Assembly (NCBI RefSeq): GCF_024972755.1
Contig: NZ_CP087724.1
Span: forward strand, 992,001-1,056,000
Source of the DNA: Halanaeroarchaeum sp. HSR-CO
Lineage (GTDB): Archaea > Halobacteriota > Halobacteria > Halobacteriales > Halobacteriaceae
Reading direction: 5' to 3'
DNA: 64,000 nt
Positions within the stretch are counted from its first letter, which is position 1; each line of letters begins with the position of its first letter. The notes under the pieces were generated by a model, which saw only the letters and a list, made by a program, of their open reading frames with translations, ran no database searches and had not been told where the DNA came from. The translations under genes and the position numbers were made by a program. Positions 1 through 8,333 of the stretch are shown here, piece by piece.

Positions 1-339
1 GCGACCGAAGCGGAACCCGCCGAGGAAGCCGCCGAAGCAGCCGAAGCGGAACCCGCCGAGGAAGCCGCCGAAGAAGCCGCCGAAGTGGCCGAAGCGGAAC
101 CCGCCGAGGGAGCCGCCGAAGTGGCCGAAGCGGAACCCGCCGAGGGAGCCGCCGAAGCGGCCGAAGCGGAACCCGCCGAAGAAGCCGCCGAAGCGGCCGA
201 AGCGGAAGCCGCCGAAGAAGCGGAAGCCGCCGAGGAAGCCGCCGAAGAAGCGGAAGCCGCCGAAGAAGCGGAAGCCGCCGAAGCGACCGAAGCGGAACCC
301 GCCGAAGCGACCGAAGCGGAACCCGCCGAAGAAGCCGCC
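1..339 (+). repeat. In-frame degenerate GCC/GAA-rich coding repeat
   Basis: The DNA is built from recurring blocks such as gccgaagcggaacccgccga, interspersed with shorter gaagccgcc units. All blocks keep the reading frame because their lengths are multiples of three. The repeat encodes the Ala/Glu/Pro linker of the partial gene here. Such tracts change length easily by slippage or unequal recombination, so the linker length probably varies between strains. Confidence 0.8.
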
Positions 340-546
340 AGCGAGGAGCAGCCTCCGGTATCAGCCGAACCCATCGAACTCACCGACATCAAGGGGATCG
401 GGTCGGCCTACGCCGACCGTCTACAGGCCGCGGGCGTCGAAGACGGCGCCGACCTCGCCGCCGCCGATGCCGCGGCTCTCTCCGCCGAGACCGACATCTC
501 CGAGAAGCGTCTCCACCGGTGGATCGACCGGGCCACGGATCGTTGA
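1..546 (+). CDS. Ala/Glu-repeat protein with C-terminal helix-hairpin-helix domain (5' partial)
   Basis: The reading frame is open from the first base, so the true start lies outside the window. The first 110 or so residues are a degenerate Ala-Glu-Pro repeat (units such as EAEPAEEAAEAA). The last 60 residues form a compact domain with the motif LTDIKGIGSAYADRL followed by a second helical pair. This is the helix-hairpin-helix pattern seen in nucleic-acid-binding tails, for example the HhH extension of haloarchaeal ribosomal protein L32e. The acidic repeat is probably a flexible linker between this HhH tail and an unseen N-terminal domain. I do not recognise the full protein and assign no function beyond possible nucleic-acid or protein binding. 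Confidence 0.75.
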   Translation, partial: ATEAEPAEEAAEAAEAEPAEEAAEEAAEVAEAEPAEGAAEVAEAEPAEGAAEAAEAEPAEEAAEAAEAEAAEEAEAAEEAAEEAEAAEEAEAAEATEAEPAEATEAEPAEEAASEEQPPVSAEPIELTDIKGIGSAYADRLQAAGVEDGADLAAADAAALSAETDISEKRLHRWIDRATDR

Positions 547-611
547 GCGACCCCGCGCGACCCGATCGTCCACGATATCGTCTTTCTTTCTGCTCACCGA
601 CCTGCGCCCGG

Positions 612-899
612 TCACTCGATGGTGAACGCGGGTTCGTCGATGGCCTCGCTCTTGCATTCCGGACAGCGTGAGGGGTGATTGAGCGGGTCGTCGAACCCAT
701 CGAAGCCACAGTCGCGACAGGTCGGTGGTCGCACGAGGAAGTCCTCGTCGGTCCCGTCGACCGACCGGGCGACGTGTCGGAGGTGTCGAAGCGCCGACTC
801 GCTCGAAATGGAGTAGCGCTCCGATAGGGAGGACGCCGTCTCCGCCCCCTCCCGGAGGGCCTCGGCGATCTTCTCCCGGGTGGTGCGAGCGTTCTCCAT
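612..899 (-). CDS. HTH and zinc-ribbon predicted transcriptional regulator
   Basis: This 95-residue protein has an N-terminal winged-helix-like half (residues 5-45, with SLSERYSISSESALRHLRHV as the recognition region). A C-terminal zinc ribbon follows, with CRDC near 61-64 and CPEC near 79-82. The order HTH then ribbon matches a small archaeal family of predicted transcriptional regulators (COG3357-like). The start MENARTTREK is chosen because residues upstream of it in the same frame are Arg-rich and antisense to the neighbouring nucleotidyltransferase. It is divergent from that gene. The targets are unknown. Confidence 0.8.
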   Translation of the reverse strand: MENARTTREKIAEALREGAETASSLSERYSISSESALRHLRHVARSVDGTDEDFLVRPPTCRDCGFDGFDDPLNHPSRCPECKSEAIDEPAFTIE

Positions 900-984
900 A
901 CCGAGCGAAGGTGCCACTGTCCTTTCAATCCGCCGCCTGTAGAACATGAAAAAGGACTTAGGGGCGTACGTAGACCTCCAAGAC

Positions 985-1953
985 ATGGATGCTGTCGTTC
1001 TCGCCGGGGGATACGCGACGCGGTTGTGGCCGATCACGAAACATCGTCCGAAGATGTTTCTCCCCGTCGGAGCGTCGACGGTCATCGACCGAATCTTCGC
1101 CGAACTCGAGGCCGAAACGCGCATCGATACCGTCTACGTCAGCACGAACGAGCGCTTCGCCGACGACTTCCGGGAGCACCTGGCGGCGTCGGACTACGAG
1201 AAACCCGTCCTGTCCGTCGAAGACACGACGGCAGAGTCGGAGAAGTTCGGCGTCATCGGTGCGCTCGCCCAGCTCGTCGACCGGGAGGGTGTCGACGACG
1301 ACCTCCTGGTGGTGGCCGGCGACAATCTGATCAGCTTCGCGATCAGCGACTTCGTCGACTTCTTCGAGCGGAAGGGCGTGCCGACCATCGCCGCGTACGA
1401 CGTGGGCTCACTCGATCGGGCGAAATCGTACGGCCTCGTCACGCTCGACGGTGACGAGGTCGTGGACTTCCAAGAGAAGCCCGACGACCCGGAGAGTACG
1501 CTCGTCTCCATCGCGACCTATGGCTTCCCCGCGGAAACGCTGTCGCTACTCGAGACCTACCTCGCCGAAGATCAGAACCCGGACGAACCCGGCTGGTTCA
1601 TCGAGTGGCTCCAGTCGCGTGGCTCGGTCTGCGCGTACACCTTCGACGGCGCGTGGTTCGATATCGGAACGCCGGAGAGCTATCTGGACGCGGTACGGTG
1701 GGCGCTCGACGGGGACAACGTCGTCGCCGACAGTGCGACCCTGGAGAACGTGGATATCGGGGAGAACGTCCACATCATGGACGGTGTCGAGATAACGGAT
1801 TCGAACGTGGATGGGAGCGTCATCTTCCCGAATGCAGTCCTCCGGAACTGTTCGGTTCGCGATTCCATCATCGACGAACAGACCCACCTGGCGGACATCG
1901 ACTTCTCGGGCGCGCTCGTCGGTGCCCACACGACCATCTCGAACGGCGACTGA
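985..1953 (+). CDS. Sugar-phosphate nucleotidyltransferase with left-handed beta-helix tail
   Basis: The 322-residue protein starts with the nucleotide-binding signature VLAGGYATRLWPITKHRPK and the substrate-positioning motif FLPVG, as in glucose-1-phosphate thymidylyl/uridylyl transferases. The middle part carries the GDNL metal-binding region and FQEKPDDP. The last 70 residues contain hexapeptide-like repeats (ATLENVDIGENVHIMDGVEI) that form a left-handed beta helix. It should make an NDP-sugar for glycan or S-layer glycosylation. The exact sugar and nucleotide cannot be read from sequence. I use the ATG at MDAVVLAGG, because the upstream in-frame ATG would add 13 residues not found in the family. 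Confidence 0.88.
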   Translation: MDAVVLAGGYATRLWPITKHRPKMFLPVGASTVIDRIFAELEAETRIDTVYVSTNERFADDFREHLAASDYEKPVLSVEDTTAESEKFGVIGALAQLVDREGVDDDLLVVAGDNLISFAISDFVDFFERKGVPTIAAYDVGSLDRAKSYGLVTLDGDEVVDFQEKPDDPESTLVSIATYGFPAETLSLLETYLAEDQNPDEPGWFIEWLQSRGSVCAYTFDGAWFDIGTPESYLDAVRWALDGDNVVADSATLENVDIGENVHIMDGVEITDSNVDGSVIFPNAVLRNCSVRDSIIDEQTHLADIDFSGALVGAHTTISNGD

Positions 1954-1980
1954 CGCTCTCGCTTTCGACCATCGAATGGC

Positions 1981-2694
1981 TCACTCGTCTCCGAGCCAGG
2001 CGTCCGTGATCTCGAGATGGCCGCGGGTCCCCTCCCAGACGGTTTCGGCCTCGAACTCGATCGGTCGGTCCATGTGCGGGGCGTCGGTCACGAGCGTCTC
2101 GAACTCGCCGCCCTCCCCCAGGATGTGCACCCCGTAGCGGTCGTTGAGTTCGCGGAGCTCCGCCAGTGCGGCCGCGTCGAGCTGGCGTCCGACCCACGAT
2201 TCGTCGAGTCCGCCGGCCGCGACCTGGACGATGTAGATCTCGAATCCGGCCTCGAGTATGGATTCGCCCAGGGCCATGGGATCCTCACGCCAGAGCGGGG
2301 CGTAGAGGTCGGCATCGAGGCGCTCGCACATGGCTTCGATCCGGGAGGTCTGAAACTCGGACTCGACCGCACCGGCCACGACGCCCTTGATTCCACCGAT
2401 CTCGGGTGCCAACTCCCCGAGGGCTGTCTCGAGGGTCTCCGTCTCCGCGTCGCCTCGTTCCCCGGAGTCGTGACCCTCCAGGGCTGGTTGGCTCACGTCC
2501 ACGAGTGGAATCCCGATACTCTCGGCGGCCAGTCCGGCCAGTCCAGTGGCCGGAACGTGGTACATGTACGAATCCGTCTCGGGATGGACCGTGAGGAGAC
2601 GACCTACATCCAGTCCGGTCTGGAGGGCTCGATACAGTGCCCACGAGGAATCTTTGCCGCCGGAGAACAGACTCACCCAGCGCCCACTCGTCAT
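1981..2694 (-). CDS. dph6: Diphthine--ammonia ligase (Dph6-type ATP pyrophosphatase)
   Basis: The 237-residue protein opens with the PP-loop motif LFSGGKDSSWALYRAL of N-type ATP pyrophosphatases. It carries the family-specific C-terminal signature VGRQLD followed by GVHILGEGGEFETLV. This combination defines the MJ0570/Dph6 family. The enzyme amidates diphthine on elongation factor 2 using ATP and ammonium, the last step of diphthamide synthesis. The start MTSGRWVSLFSGG places the PP-loop at residue 10, as usual. It lies just downstream of the DUF373 gene on the same strand with a 49-base gap, so they may be cotranscribed. Confidence 0.88.
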   Translation of the reverse strand: MTSGRWVSLFSGGKDSSWALYRALQTGLDVGRLLTVHPETDSYMYHVPATGLAGLAAESIGIPLVDVSQPALEGHDSGERGDAETETLETALGELAPEIGGIKGVVAGAVESEFQTSRIEAMCERLDADLYAPLWREDPMALGESILEAGFEIYIVQVAAGGLDESWVGRQLDAAALAELRELNDRYGVHILGEGGEFETLVTDAPHMDRPIEFEAETVWEGTRGHLEITDAWLGDE

Positions 2695-2743
2695 TGGCTG
2701 GACTTCGCGAGCGCTCCATAAAGGGTGCTCGGAACTACTCCGT

Positions 2744-3883
2744 TCAGGCCACGTCGCCCGATTCCTCGAACTCGCCGGCGAGGTACGACGACACGCGGAT
2801 GCCCGCGAGACTGACGAAGAGGCCCAGCACCACGAAGACCGCAAGGTGTTCCTCGGGGGTGAGTGTGAATCCCCGAATCGTCGCCGCGCCCATCTGGATC
2901 GGGGGGACAGACAGCCCACTCACGTAGCCGGCCCGTTCGATGAAGTATCCCGAGAACCCTCGCACGACGAGGCCGACGGCGAGGACCCCGAACGGCAGGT
3001 TCAGGTACGAGGTCCGCACCTGCTCGTTCTGGATGACCTCGTCGAGGAGCCGACCGGTACTGGCCGCCAGCGCACCGAGCGCGAGCCACGGGACGCTGTA
3101 GTAGGTGAACCCCATGACTGTCACTAACTGGACGTTCCCGAGCCCGAGGTCCGATATCCCGAGGACGCCGGCGAACACGCCGACGAGCGCCAGGCCGACG
3201 GCCACCACGTAGGTGACGATGGAGACTCGACCGGAGTACATCGCCTCCCGGGCCTGGGTCGAGAGGTCCGCCAGGTGGGCGTCCACCGACAGCCCCTTGT
3301 AGAGCAAGAAGACGCCGATGACGGCGGCGATGGATCCGACCGCGATGGCCAGACTGCTCAGCATGAGGATCGCCGGGAAGACCAGCAGGACGATGCCGAT
3401 GGGGACCAGAACGGTGGTCCGGAGTTCCTCGTCAGCCAGGAACTGCTTGAGGAGGTAGTACGTGGACTCCAGGTCGCGTGCCTGGCGAACGACCACCCGA
3501 TCGACCGAATCGACCTGGAGACGACTCTCGATGATAGGTAACAGCCGTTCGTCCTCCGTGCTGTCGATGACGACGATGGACGTTTCGGGGTCGTAGCGGT
3601 CGATGAGTTCTTCGATCTCCCTGGCGATGGCCTGGTCGGCACCGACCATGCTGTCAGTCCCGCCAGAGACCACGGCGACGACGGCGTCCTCGTTCTCGTC
3701 TCGAAGACTCCGCGTCACGTTCAGGCCCTCGAGCAGACAGTTGACCGTCGAGTCCTCCGGATCCGCGATACCCAGATCCACGACGAGCGACTGGATGGCC
3801 TCCCAGCCGGCGATGGGCGTCGCCAACCCCGTCTTCCGGGGCACGTCACCGGACCTGTCCACGATTACCACGAGCGTACGCAT
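2744..3883 (-). CDS. DUF373 family membrane protein
   Basis: The 379-residue protein has a soluble N-terminal half beginning MRTLVVIVDRSGDVPRK, with the conserved GGTDSM and ATPIAGW segments. About six or seven transmembrane helices follow from residue 155 onward. This architecture is the archaeal DUF373 family, whose biochemical role is not known. The N-terminal part looks like a Rossmann-type fold with Asp-rich loops (VIDSTEDERLLPI), so a nucleotide or metal role is possible but inferred. The gene ends 49 bases before dph6 on the same strand. Confidence 0.85.
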   Translation of the reverse strand: MRTLVVIVDRSGDVPRKTGLATPIAGWEAIQSLVVDLGIADPEDSTVNCLLEGLNVTRSLRDENEDAVVAVVSGGTDSMVGADQAIAREIEELIDRYDPETSIVVIDSTEDERLLPIIESRLQVDSVDRVVVRQARDLESTYYLLKQFLADEELRTTVLVPIGIVLLVFPAILMLSSLAIAVGSIAAVIGVFLLYKGLSVDAHLADLSTQAREAMYSGRVSIVTYVVAVGLALVGVFAGVLGISDLGLGNVQLVTVMGFTYYSVPWLALGALAASTGRLLDEVIQNEQVRTSYLNLPFGVLAVGLVVRGFSGYFIERAGYVSGLSVPPIQMGAATIRGFTLTPEEHLAVFVVLGLFVSLAGIRVSSYLAGEFEESGDVA

Positions 3884-3970
3884 TCCCTACTGCAAGGCTC
3901 ATTCCGACGGGATAAAAACCCTCGCTGTCCGTCACCAGCGGTCACGGTCACTCACCCTTGCCGACCGCCC

Positions 3971-4978
3971 TCAGCGGAACTCGAAGTCCGTCGCGCCATC
4001 ACCATCGTCGACCAGGACGCTTGAGAGACCGGCCCCGAGTGCGAACGCGACCCGTTCGGCACCCATTCCGATTCTGTCGGCGAAACCGATCTGGGGTTCG
4101 AACTCGCGGATCGTCACGGCCTCGTCTAGCTCCGCTTCGATCCACTCCTCGACGGTGTCCGCCGCGCCGATGTCGTCGACCAGACCGCGTTCGAGCGCGT
4201 CTTCGCCGAGGAAGACGCGGGCTTGCGTGTCCATAACGTCGTCCTCGTCGAGATCTCGGCCCGAGACCACGCGGTCGACGAACGTCTGGTAGTAGTCGTC
4301 GACGATCCCCTGGAGATACTCTCGCTCGTCGTCGTCCATGTCTCGGAGTGCGACGCCCGCGTCCTTGTAGTCGCCAGCGACGAGTCGTTCGTACGTCAGT
4401 CCCAGTCGCTCGAGCAATCCCTCGCCGGTGACGCGAGACGCGATGACGCCGATACTTCCGACGATACTCCCCTCCCGTGCGACGATGTGGTCACAGCCAC
4501 TCGCGATCCAGTAGCCGCCACTGGCACAGGTGTCGGTCGCGTAGGCGACGGTGGGCCCGTCGAAATCCTCGACCGCTCTTCGGATGTCGTCACTCGGTAC
4601 CACCTCACCACCGGGCGTGTCGAGGTGGACGACGAGTGCCCGGACGGCGTCGTCGGCGTCCGCCGCTTCGATCTGCTCGACGATGTCGTCGGCCGTCACC
4701 ATCACCGGCGGTGTGGAGAGCGAACGCCCGGGACGGCGCGCGATCGGCCCCTCGACGGAGACCTGGCCCACGTTGTACGGGGCGAAGCGGTGCTCGCTGT
4801 ATCGGCGCGCCATCCTGATTCCGAGGATCGCAACGCCGATGGTGAGGAGCACGCCGAGTAACCGCGCGAGACTGCCGCCGGGGAGATCGACGAAGACCAG
4901 ATAGCCGAGGGCCGCCGCCACGACCGCGGCGACGACGGCGATCAGGACACGCGCCAGTCTAGACGCTGTGCTGGACAT
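3971..4978 (-). CDS. sppA: Signal peptide peptidase SppA (S49 family serine protease)
   Basis: The 335-residue protein has two N-terminal membrane segments (about residues 9-30 and 36-54) and then an S49 protease domain. The catalytic Ser153 lies in CASGGYWIAS and the general-base Lys205 in YKDAG, as expected for the Ser-Lys dyad. The oxyanion region HLDTPGGEVVPSDDIRRA is intact. The protease should cleave remnant signal peptides or membrane proteins at the membrane surface. It is the short, archaeal single-domain form rather than the duplicated E. coli form. It is on the same strand as the neighbouring DUF373 gene but separated by 87 bases. Confidence 0.9.
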   Translation of the reverse strand: MSSTASRLARVLIAVVAAVVAAALGYLVFVDLPGGSLARLLGVLLTIGVAILGIRMARRYSEHRFAPYNVGQVSVEGPIARRPGRSLSTPPVMVTADDIVEQIEAADADDAVRALVVHLDTPGGEVVPSDDIRRAVEDFDGPTVAYATDTCASGGYWIASGCDHIVAREGSIVGSIGVIASRVTGEGLLERLGLTYERLVAGDYKDAGVALRDMDDDEREYLQGIVDDYYQTFVDRVVSGRDLDEDDVMDTQARVFLGEDALERGLVDDIGAADTVEEWIEAELDEAVTIREFEPQIGFADRIGMGAERVAFALGAGLSSVLVDDGDGATDFEFR

Positions 4979-5091
4979 ATCCTGTCTCTCTCCACCAATC
5001 GGGATAAAGGTTGACCGGTCCCAGTCCGGTCGCCAGGCCCGCCGAACGCTATCGCTACGGGCCCAGAGAATACCCGAAAAGTGCTATGGTT

Positions 5092-5991
5092 TCAGAGGTG
5101 GCCGCTCTTCTGGAGTTTGCGGAGGTCCTCGGTGTCGAGGGTCTCGCCCTCTTTGAACCGCTCGTAGATTTCTTCGGCTTCCTCGCGAGCTTCCTCGCGC
5201 TTCTCTGCGCGCTGGTCCTTGCGCTGCTCCTCTTCTTTCTTGTCCAGTTCGCGCAGGCGCTTCTGGACGTTGACGAAGGCCTCGTGGTGGGCGTCGGCTG
5301 CCTCCTGGGCCTCGACGAACGCCTCGTGCATCTCGTCGGCGTCGTCGCGGATGTCGTCGGCCTCGCGGTAGGCCTCGATCATCTGATTGTGGTGTTTCTG
5401 GGCCCGGTCGGCCAGTTCGGTGACCTTGTCGTGATGTTTCGACGCCTCGGCGCGGACCTCTTCGGCCTCGTCGACGTAGGTCTCGAGGTCGTTGTTGTCG
5501 TCGAGTTTCTCCTTTTTATCCTGATACTCGTCGCGTTTCGCCTCGATCTTCTCGATGAGTTCGCGTTCCGCGTCGGCGGAGAGGACCTCGGTCTGCTGTT
5601 TGAATTCGAGTTCCTCGATCTCCTCTTTGAGCTGCTCTAGGTTCTTGCCCTCGTCGAGCTCCAGGTCGGATTTGAGTTTCTCGACCTTCTCGAAGAGCTC
5701 GTTCGCCTTCGCGTTGAGCTCGTTGCGCACCGACTTGTGTTCCTGGACACGCTCGTTGAGCGTGTCGCGTTTCTCGCGATGACCCTGGGCTTCGTCGACC
5801 TTCTCGCGGGTCTTCGCGTTCAGGTCGTCCCGTTTGGATGCTCGCTTGCTCGCGAGCTGGTTGAGCTCGTTCCGGCGGTCGCGGAACTGGCCAGCATTTT
5901 TGATGAGCTGCCCTTTGGATTTGTCTTGAAGCTGTTCTTCGGTGATAAGTTCGTCTGCGCTCGATACGCTGATTTCGATTTCCTCAGCCAT
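5092..5991 (-). CDS. Haloarchaeal coiled-coil protein (COG1340-like)
   Basis: Nearly all of this 299-residue protein is predicted coiled coil. It is rich in Glu, Lys, Arg and Asp with heptad-like Leu/Ala spacing, for example KREKRDTLNERVQEHKS and LEQLKEEIEELEFK. No enzymatic motif is visible. Similar archaeal proteins are sometimes misnamed phosphoserine phosphatase, and nothing here supports that. The start MAEEIEISVSSADEL is preferred to the upstream in-frame ATG because the preceding 15 residues are not acidic. Function is unknown; a structural or scaffold role is inferred. Confidence 0.8.
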   Translation of the reverse strand: MAEEIEISVSSADELITEEQLQDKSKGQLIKNAGQFRDRRNELNQLASKRASKRDDLNAKTREKVDEAQGHREKRDTLNERVQEHKSVRNELNAKANELFEKVEKLKSDLELDEGKNLEQLKEEIEELEFKQQTEVLSADAERELIEKIEAKRDEYQDKKEKLDDNNDLETYVDEAEEVRAEASKHHDKVTELADRAQKHHNQMIEAYREADDIRDDADEMHEAFVEAQEAADAHHEAFVNVQKRLRELDKKEEEQRKDQRAEKREEAREEAEEIYERFKEGETLDTEDLRKLQKSGHL

Positions 5992-6293
5992 TGTTCGTAC
6001 CTCGATGCCATCCAGCTCGGGCGACGACGCACGCACTGCTCGCTCGTCGGTTGCAGTGCCTGCGTCGGTGGAGAGAATATCCGGTCATTCTCGCGCTGTG
6101 CTTTCCGAACGCCCGAAGCGTTCTGGTGATACACCCTACATGACCGCGTGATTTAAACGTTTTGTTCGAACGAATCGTGAAAACCGTTAGCAGGCACCGT
6201 CATTCGGCGGTATGTGGACATTTCACGCGTGCCAAGAACTGGTACCGACGGGTGGCACTTTCACTTTCACCACGCTCTAGGCTCGCTTTGACC
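5992..6293. other. Intergenic region upstream of two divergent genes
   Basis: This 302-base gap separates the minus-strand coiled-coil gene from a small plus-strand gene. It holds an A/T-rich stretch around 6150-6160 (gatttaaacg) that could be a TATA element for either direction. If it serves the coiled-coil gene, that transcript would have an unusually long leader of about 140 bases. I see no RNA gene or further ORF I would support. Confidence 0.4.
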
Positions 6294-6479
6294 ATGCCTC
6301 GCGACGTGGGTTTTCTCATGCTCGCCGATATCGTCTGTGCCTGTGAACGCTGTGATGCTCCGCTCGGTGACGAGCACCTGCGGCTCACCATGGAGTCGGC
6401 AGGAGGCGTTCGTCACGCCTACGAGTGCGACTGTGGCGCAGTCACTATCACCGTCGCGGACGGGTCCGGGCGGGCGTGA
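6294..6479 (+). CDS. Small Cys-rich (zinc-ribbon-like) protein
   Basis: This 61-residue ORF contains a CxxC pair within CACERCD and a CxC pair within YECDCGAV, separated by about 28 residues. That is a plausible single zinc-binding knuckle. The composition is acidic and ordinary for this genome, unlike the Arg-rich shadow frames. The ATG at MPRDVGFLML is chosen, and MLADIVCAC eight residues later is an alternative start. It is followed 51 bases later by the DUF371 gene on the same strand. I do not recognise a named family. Confidence 0.5.
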   Translation: MPRDVGFLMLADIVCACERCDAPLGDEHLRLTMESAGGVRHAYECDCGAVTITVADGSGRA

Positions 6480-6530
6480 GCGTCCAGTCGCGATAGCGAT
6501 TCTCAAGTGGCTCCATCGTCGAGCGGGAGT

Positions 6531-6950
6531 ATGACTCGTACCGAGCGCGTGCAGGCCACCGGGCACGAACACGTGTCCGCGGCACACGAGAGCACCTTCG
6601 AGTTTACCACCGACGATTACCTTACGCCGGCGGGCGATTGTATCCTCGGCATCGAGGCCGACCGCTCGCCCGCGGATTTCTCCGAGGGGTTCGTCGCGGC
6701 ATGCCAGGATCCGGATGCCACCATCACGGCGACCATCGAGGCGGCCGGGTACGAGGTCACCATCACGGGTCGAGGCGACCCGGAGTTGACCTTCGAGAAC
6801 GAGCGTAGCATGGTCGGCCGAACCAGCACGTACGTCGACGACCGAACGATCATGGTCGACGCCGACGCTGCAGCGGCCGACATCGACCGGGAACTCGTCG
6901 ACGCACTGGCCGGCGGGGCGAGTGTGACGATGGCGCTGACCGTCGACTGA
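6531..6950 (+). CDS. DUF371 family protein
   Basis: The 139-residue protein contains the conserved opening ATGHEHVSAAHESTFEFTTD, then LTPAGDCILGI. Both are typical of the archaeal DUF371 family, a small beta-rich cytosolic protein of unknown function. Length agrees with the family. The start MTRTERVQATGHE is preferred to an upstream in-frame ATG because family members begin shortly before the GH motif. It is transcribed in the same direction as nth, 60 bases downstream. Confidence 0.82.
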   Translation: MTRTERVQATGHEHVSAAHESTFEFTTDDYLTPAGDCILGIEADRSPADFSEGFVAACQDPDATITATIEAAGYEVTITGRGDPELTFENERSMVGRTSTYVDDRTIMVDADAAAADIDRELVDALAGGASVTMALTVD

Positions 6951-7010
6951 GACGCGGCGCGGACAGCACGGAGCGTCAGATTTGAACCGGACGGCTCCCG
7001 ACAGCTATCC

Positions 7011-7829
7011 ATGAGCGACGACCCCGAGCCGACGCGGAACATCTCCGGCGGCAGCGAGGGCGGCGGAGCGATAGTCGACGTCGAACCGGGGGTGGCCGAC
7101 ACCCGTGCCGAGGCGGTCGTCGACCGACTGGGCGAACGCTACTGGCAGAAGTCCTACGGGGGTCAACACGCCTTCGTCTCCCTCGTCAGAACGATCCTCT
7201 CGCAGAACACCAGCGATGCGGCGAGCCAACCCGCACACGACCGATTGATGGATCGATTCGACGGGGACGACGGGGACCTCGCGACTGCACTGGCCTCGGC
7301 AGCGACAGACGACCTGGTCGACGCCATCCGATCGGCCGGCCTCTACAACCAGAAGGCGGCCGTCATCCAGCGCGTCGCCTCGCACGTGCTGTCGGAGTAC
7401 GGAAGTGCCGACACCTTCGACCGCTACGTCCGCGAGGAGGACGCCCACGAGGTTCGAGACACCCTCCTCCGTCTGAAAGGCGTCGGGCCGAAAACCGCCG
7501 ACTGCGTGCTGCTGTTCGCCGGTGGTCGTGGGGGTGTCTTCCCCGTCGATACACACGTCCACCGTATCTATCGACGACTTGGTATCGCTCCACCCGATGG
7601 CGATCACGAGGCGGTCCGGGCGGTCCTCGAAGCCGACGTCCCTCCGGAGAAGTGTGGCTTCGGTCACACCGCGAGCATCCAGTTCGGCCGGGAGTACTGC
7701 ACTGCCCGAACCCCCGCGTGTCTCGACGGCCCGGATGCGTGTCCGGTGTCAGAACTGTGCGACCGGGTCGGCGTCGACACGCAGACGGGCACCGTGATCG
7801 ATCCTGCAGAGACGATCGGTGACGAGTAG
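7011..7829 (+). CDS. nth: Endonuclease III (DNA glycosylase/AP lyase)
   Basis: The 272-residue protein is a HhH-GPD glycosylase. The hairpin LKGVGPKTADCVLL carries catalytic Lys161, and FPVDTHVHR carries catalytic Asp180. It removes oxidised pyrimidines and nicks the abasic site in base excision repair. Four cysteines near the C-terminus (230, 237, 244, 250) would hold the [4Fe-4S] cluster. Their spacing is Cx6Cx6Cx5C rather than the usual Cx6Cx2Cx5C, so the cluster loop carries a four-residue insertion. An N-terminal acidic extension of about 30 residues precedes the core fold. Confidence 0.93.
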   Translation: MSDDPEPTRNISGGSEGGGAIVDVEPGVADTRAEAVVDRLGERYWQKSYGGQHAFVSLVRTILSQNTSDAASQPAHDRLMDRFDGDDGDLATALASAATDDLVDAIRSAGLYNQKAAVIQRVASHVLSEYGSADTFDRYVREEDAHEVRDTLLRLKGVGPKTADCVLLFAGGRGGVFPVDTHVHRIYRRLGIAPPDGDHEAVRAVLEADVPPEKCGFGHTASIQFGREYCTARTPACLDGPDACPVSELCDRVGVDTQTGTVIDPAETIGDE

Positions 7830-7964
7830 AGCACGGGGCGGTGCAGATTTACCAGTATCCTCTCATGGTGTTATTGCAATGAGTGGCGGTGTCGTGACTA
7901 CCATTATCAACACAGTGATATATGTGTCGAATGAAATATGGTGCTGGCCGAGAGACATTCGAGC

Positions 7965-8309
7965 ATGGTCGTTGGAACCATCGTTTCGTTCGTCGTCGCA
8001 CTGCTCGTCGGTGGTCTGGCGATTTACATCGCCGCGAACGTCGTCGCGGGCGTGGACGACTATAAGTACGCTATCGTTACGGCGTTCATCGGGGCGGTGG
8101 CGTGGGCCATCGGCTCGCTGATACCACTCATCGGAACGCTCGTGGCTCTCGTCGCCTGGATATGGGTCATCAAGTGGCGCTATCCCGGTGGCTGGAAGGA
8201 CGCGGCGATCATCGGTCTCGTCGCCTGGGTCTCCGCGCTCGTCATCATCTTCATCCTGGATACGGTCCTGGGACTGGGTATCAGCGCGTTCGGTGTGCCG
8301 GGTGTCTGA
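7965..8309 (+). CDS. Small haloarchaeal membrane protein
   Basis: The 114-residue protein has about four hydrophobic segments: residues 2-25, 33-60, 60-71 and 82-106, with the cytosol-type segment KWRYPGGWKDAA between the last two. No catalytic motif is visible. An in-frame ATG at 7938 would add nine residues. I prefer 7965 because a TATA-like atatatg lies near 7917-7923, so the transcript would begin just before this start. Function is unknown. Confidence 0.65.
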   Translation: MVVGTIVSFVVALLVGGLAIYIAANVVAGVDDYKYAIVTAFIGAVAWAIGSLIPLIGTLVALVAWIWVIKWRYPGGWKDAAIIGLVAWVSALVIIFILDTVLGLGISAFGVPGV

Positions 8310-8333
8310 GGCCGGCTACGAAGGGATTCGTAG

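Noticed and set aside
1-339. Repeat DNA as a non-coding satellite
   Set aside because: All units keep one open frame that continues into an HhH domain, so it is coding.
5092-5991. Phosphoserine phosphatase label sometimes given to this coiled-coil family
   Set aside because: No HAD-type DxDxT motif or other catalytic signature is present.
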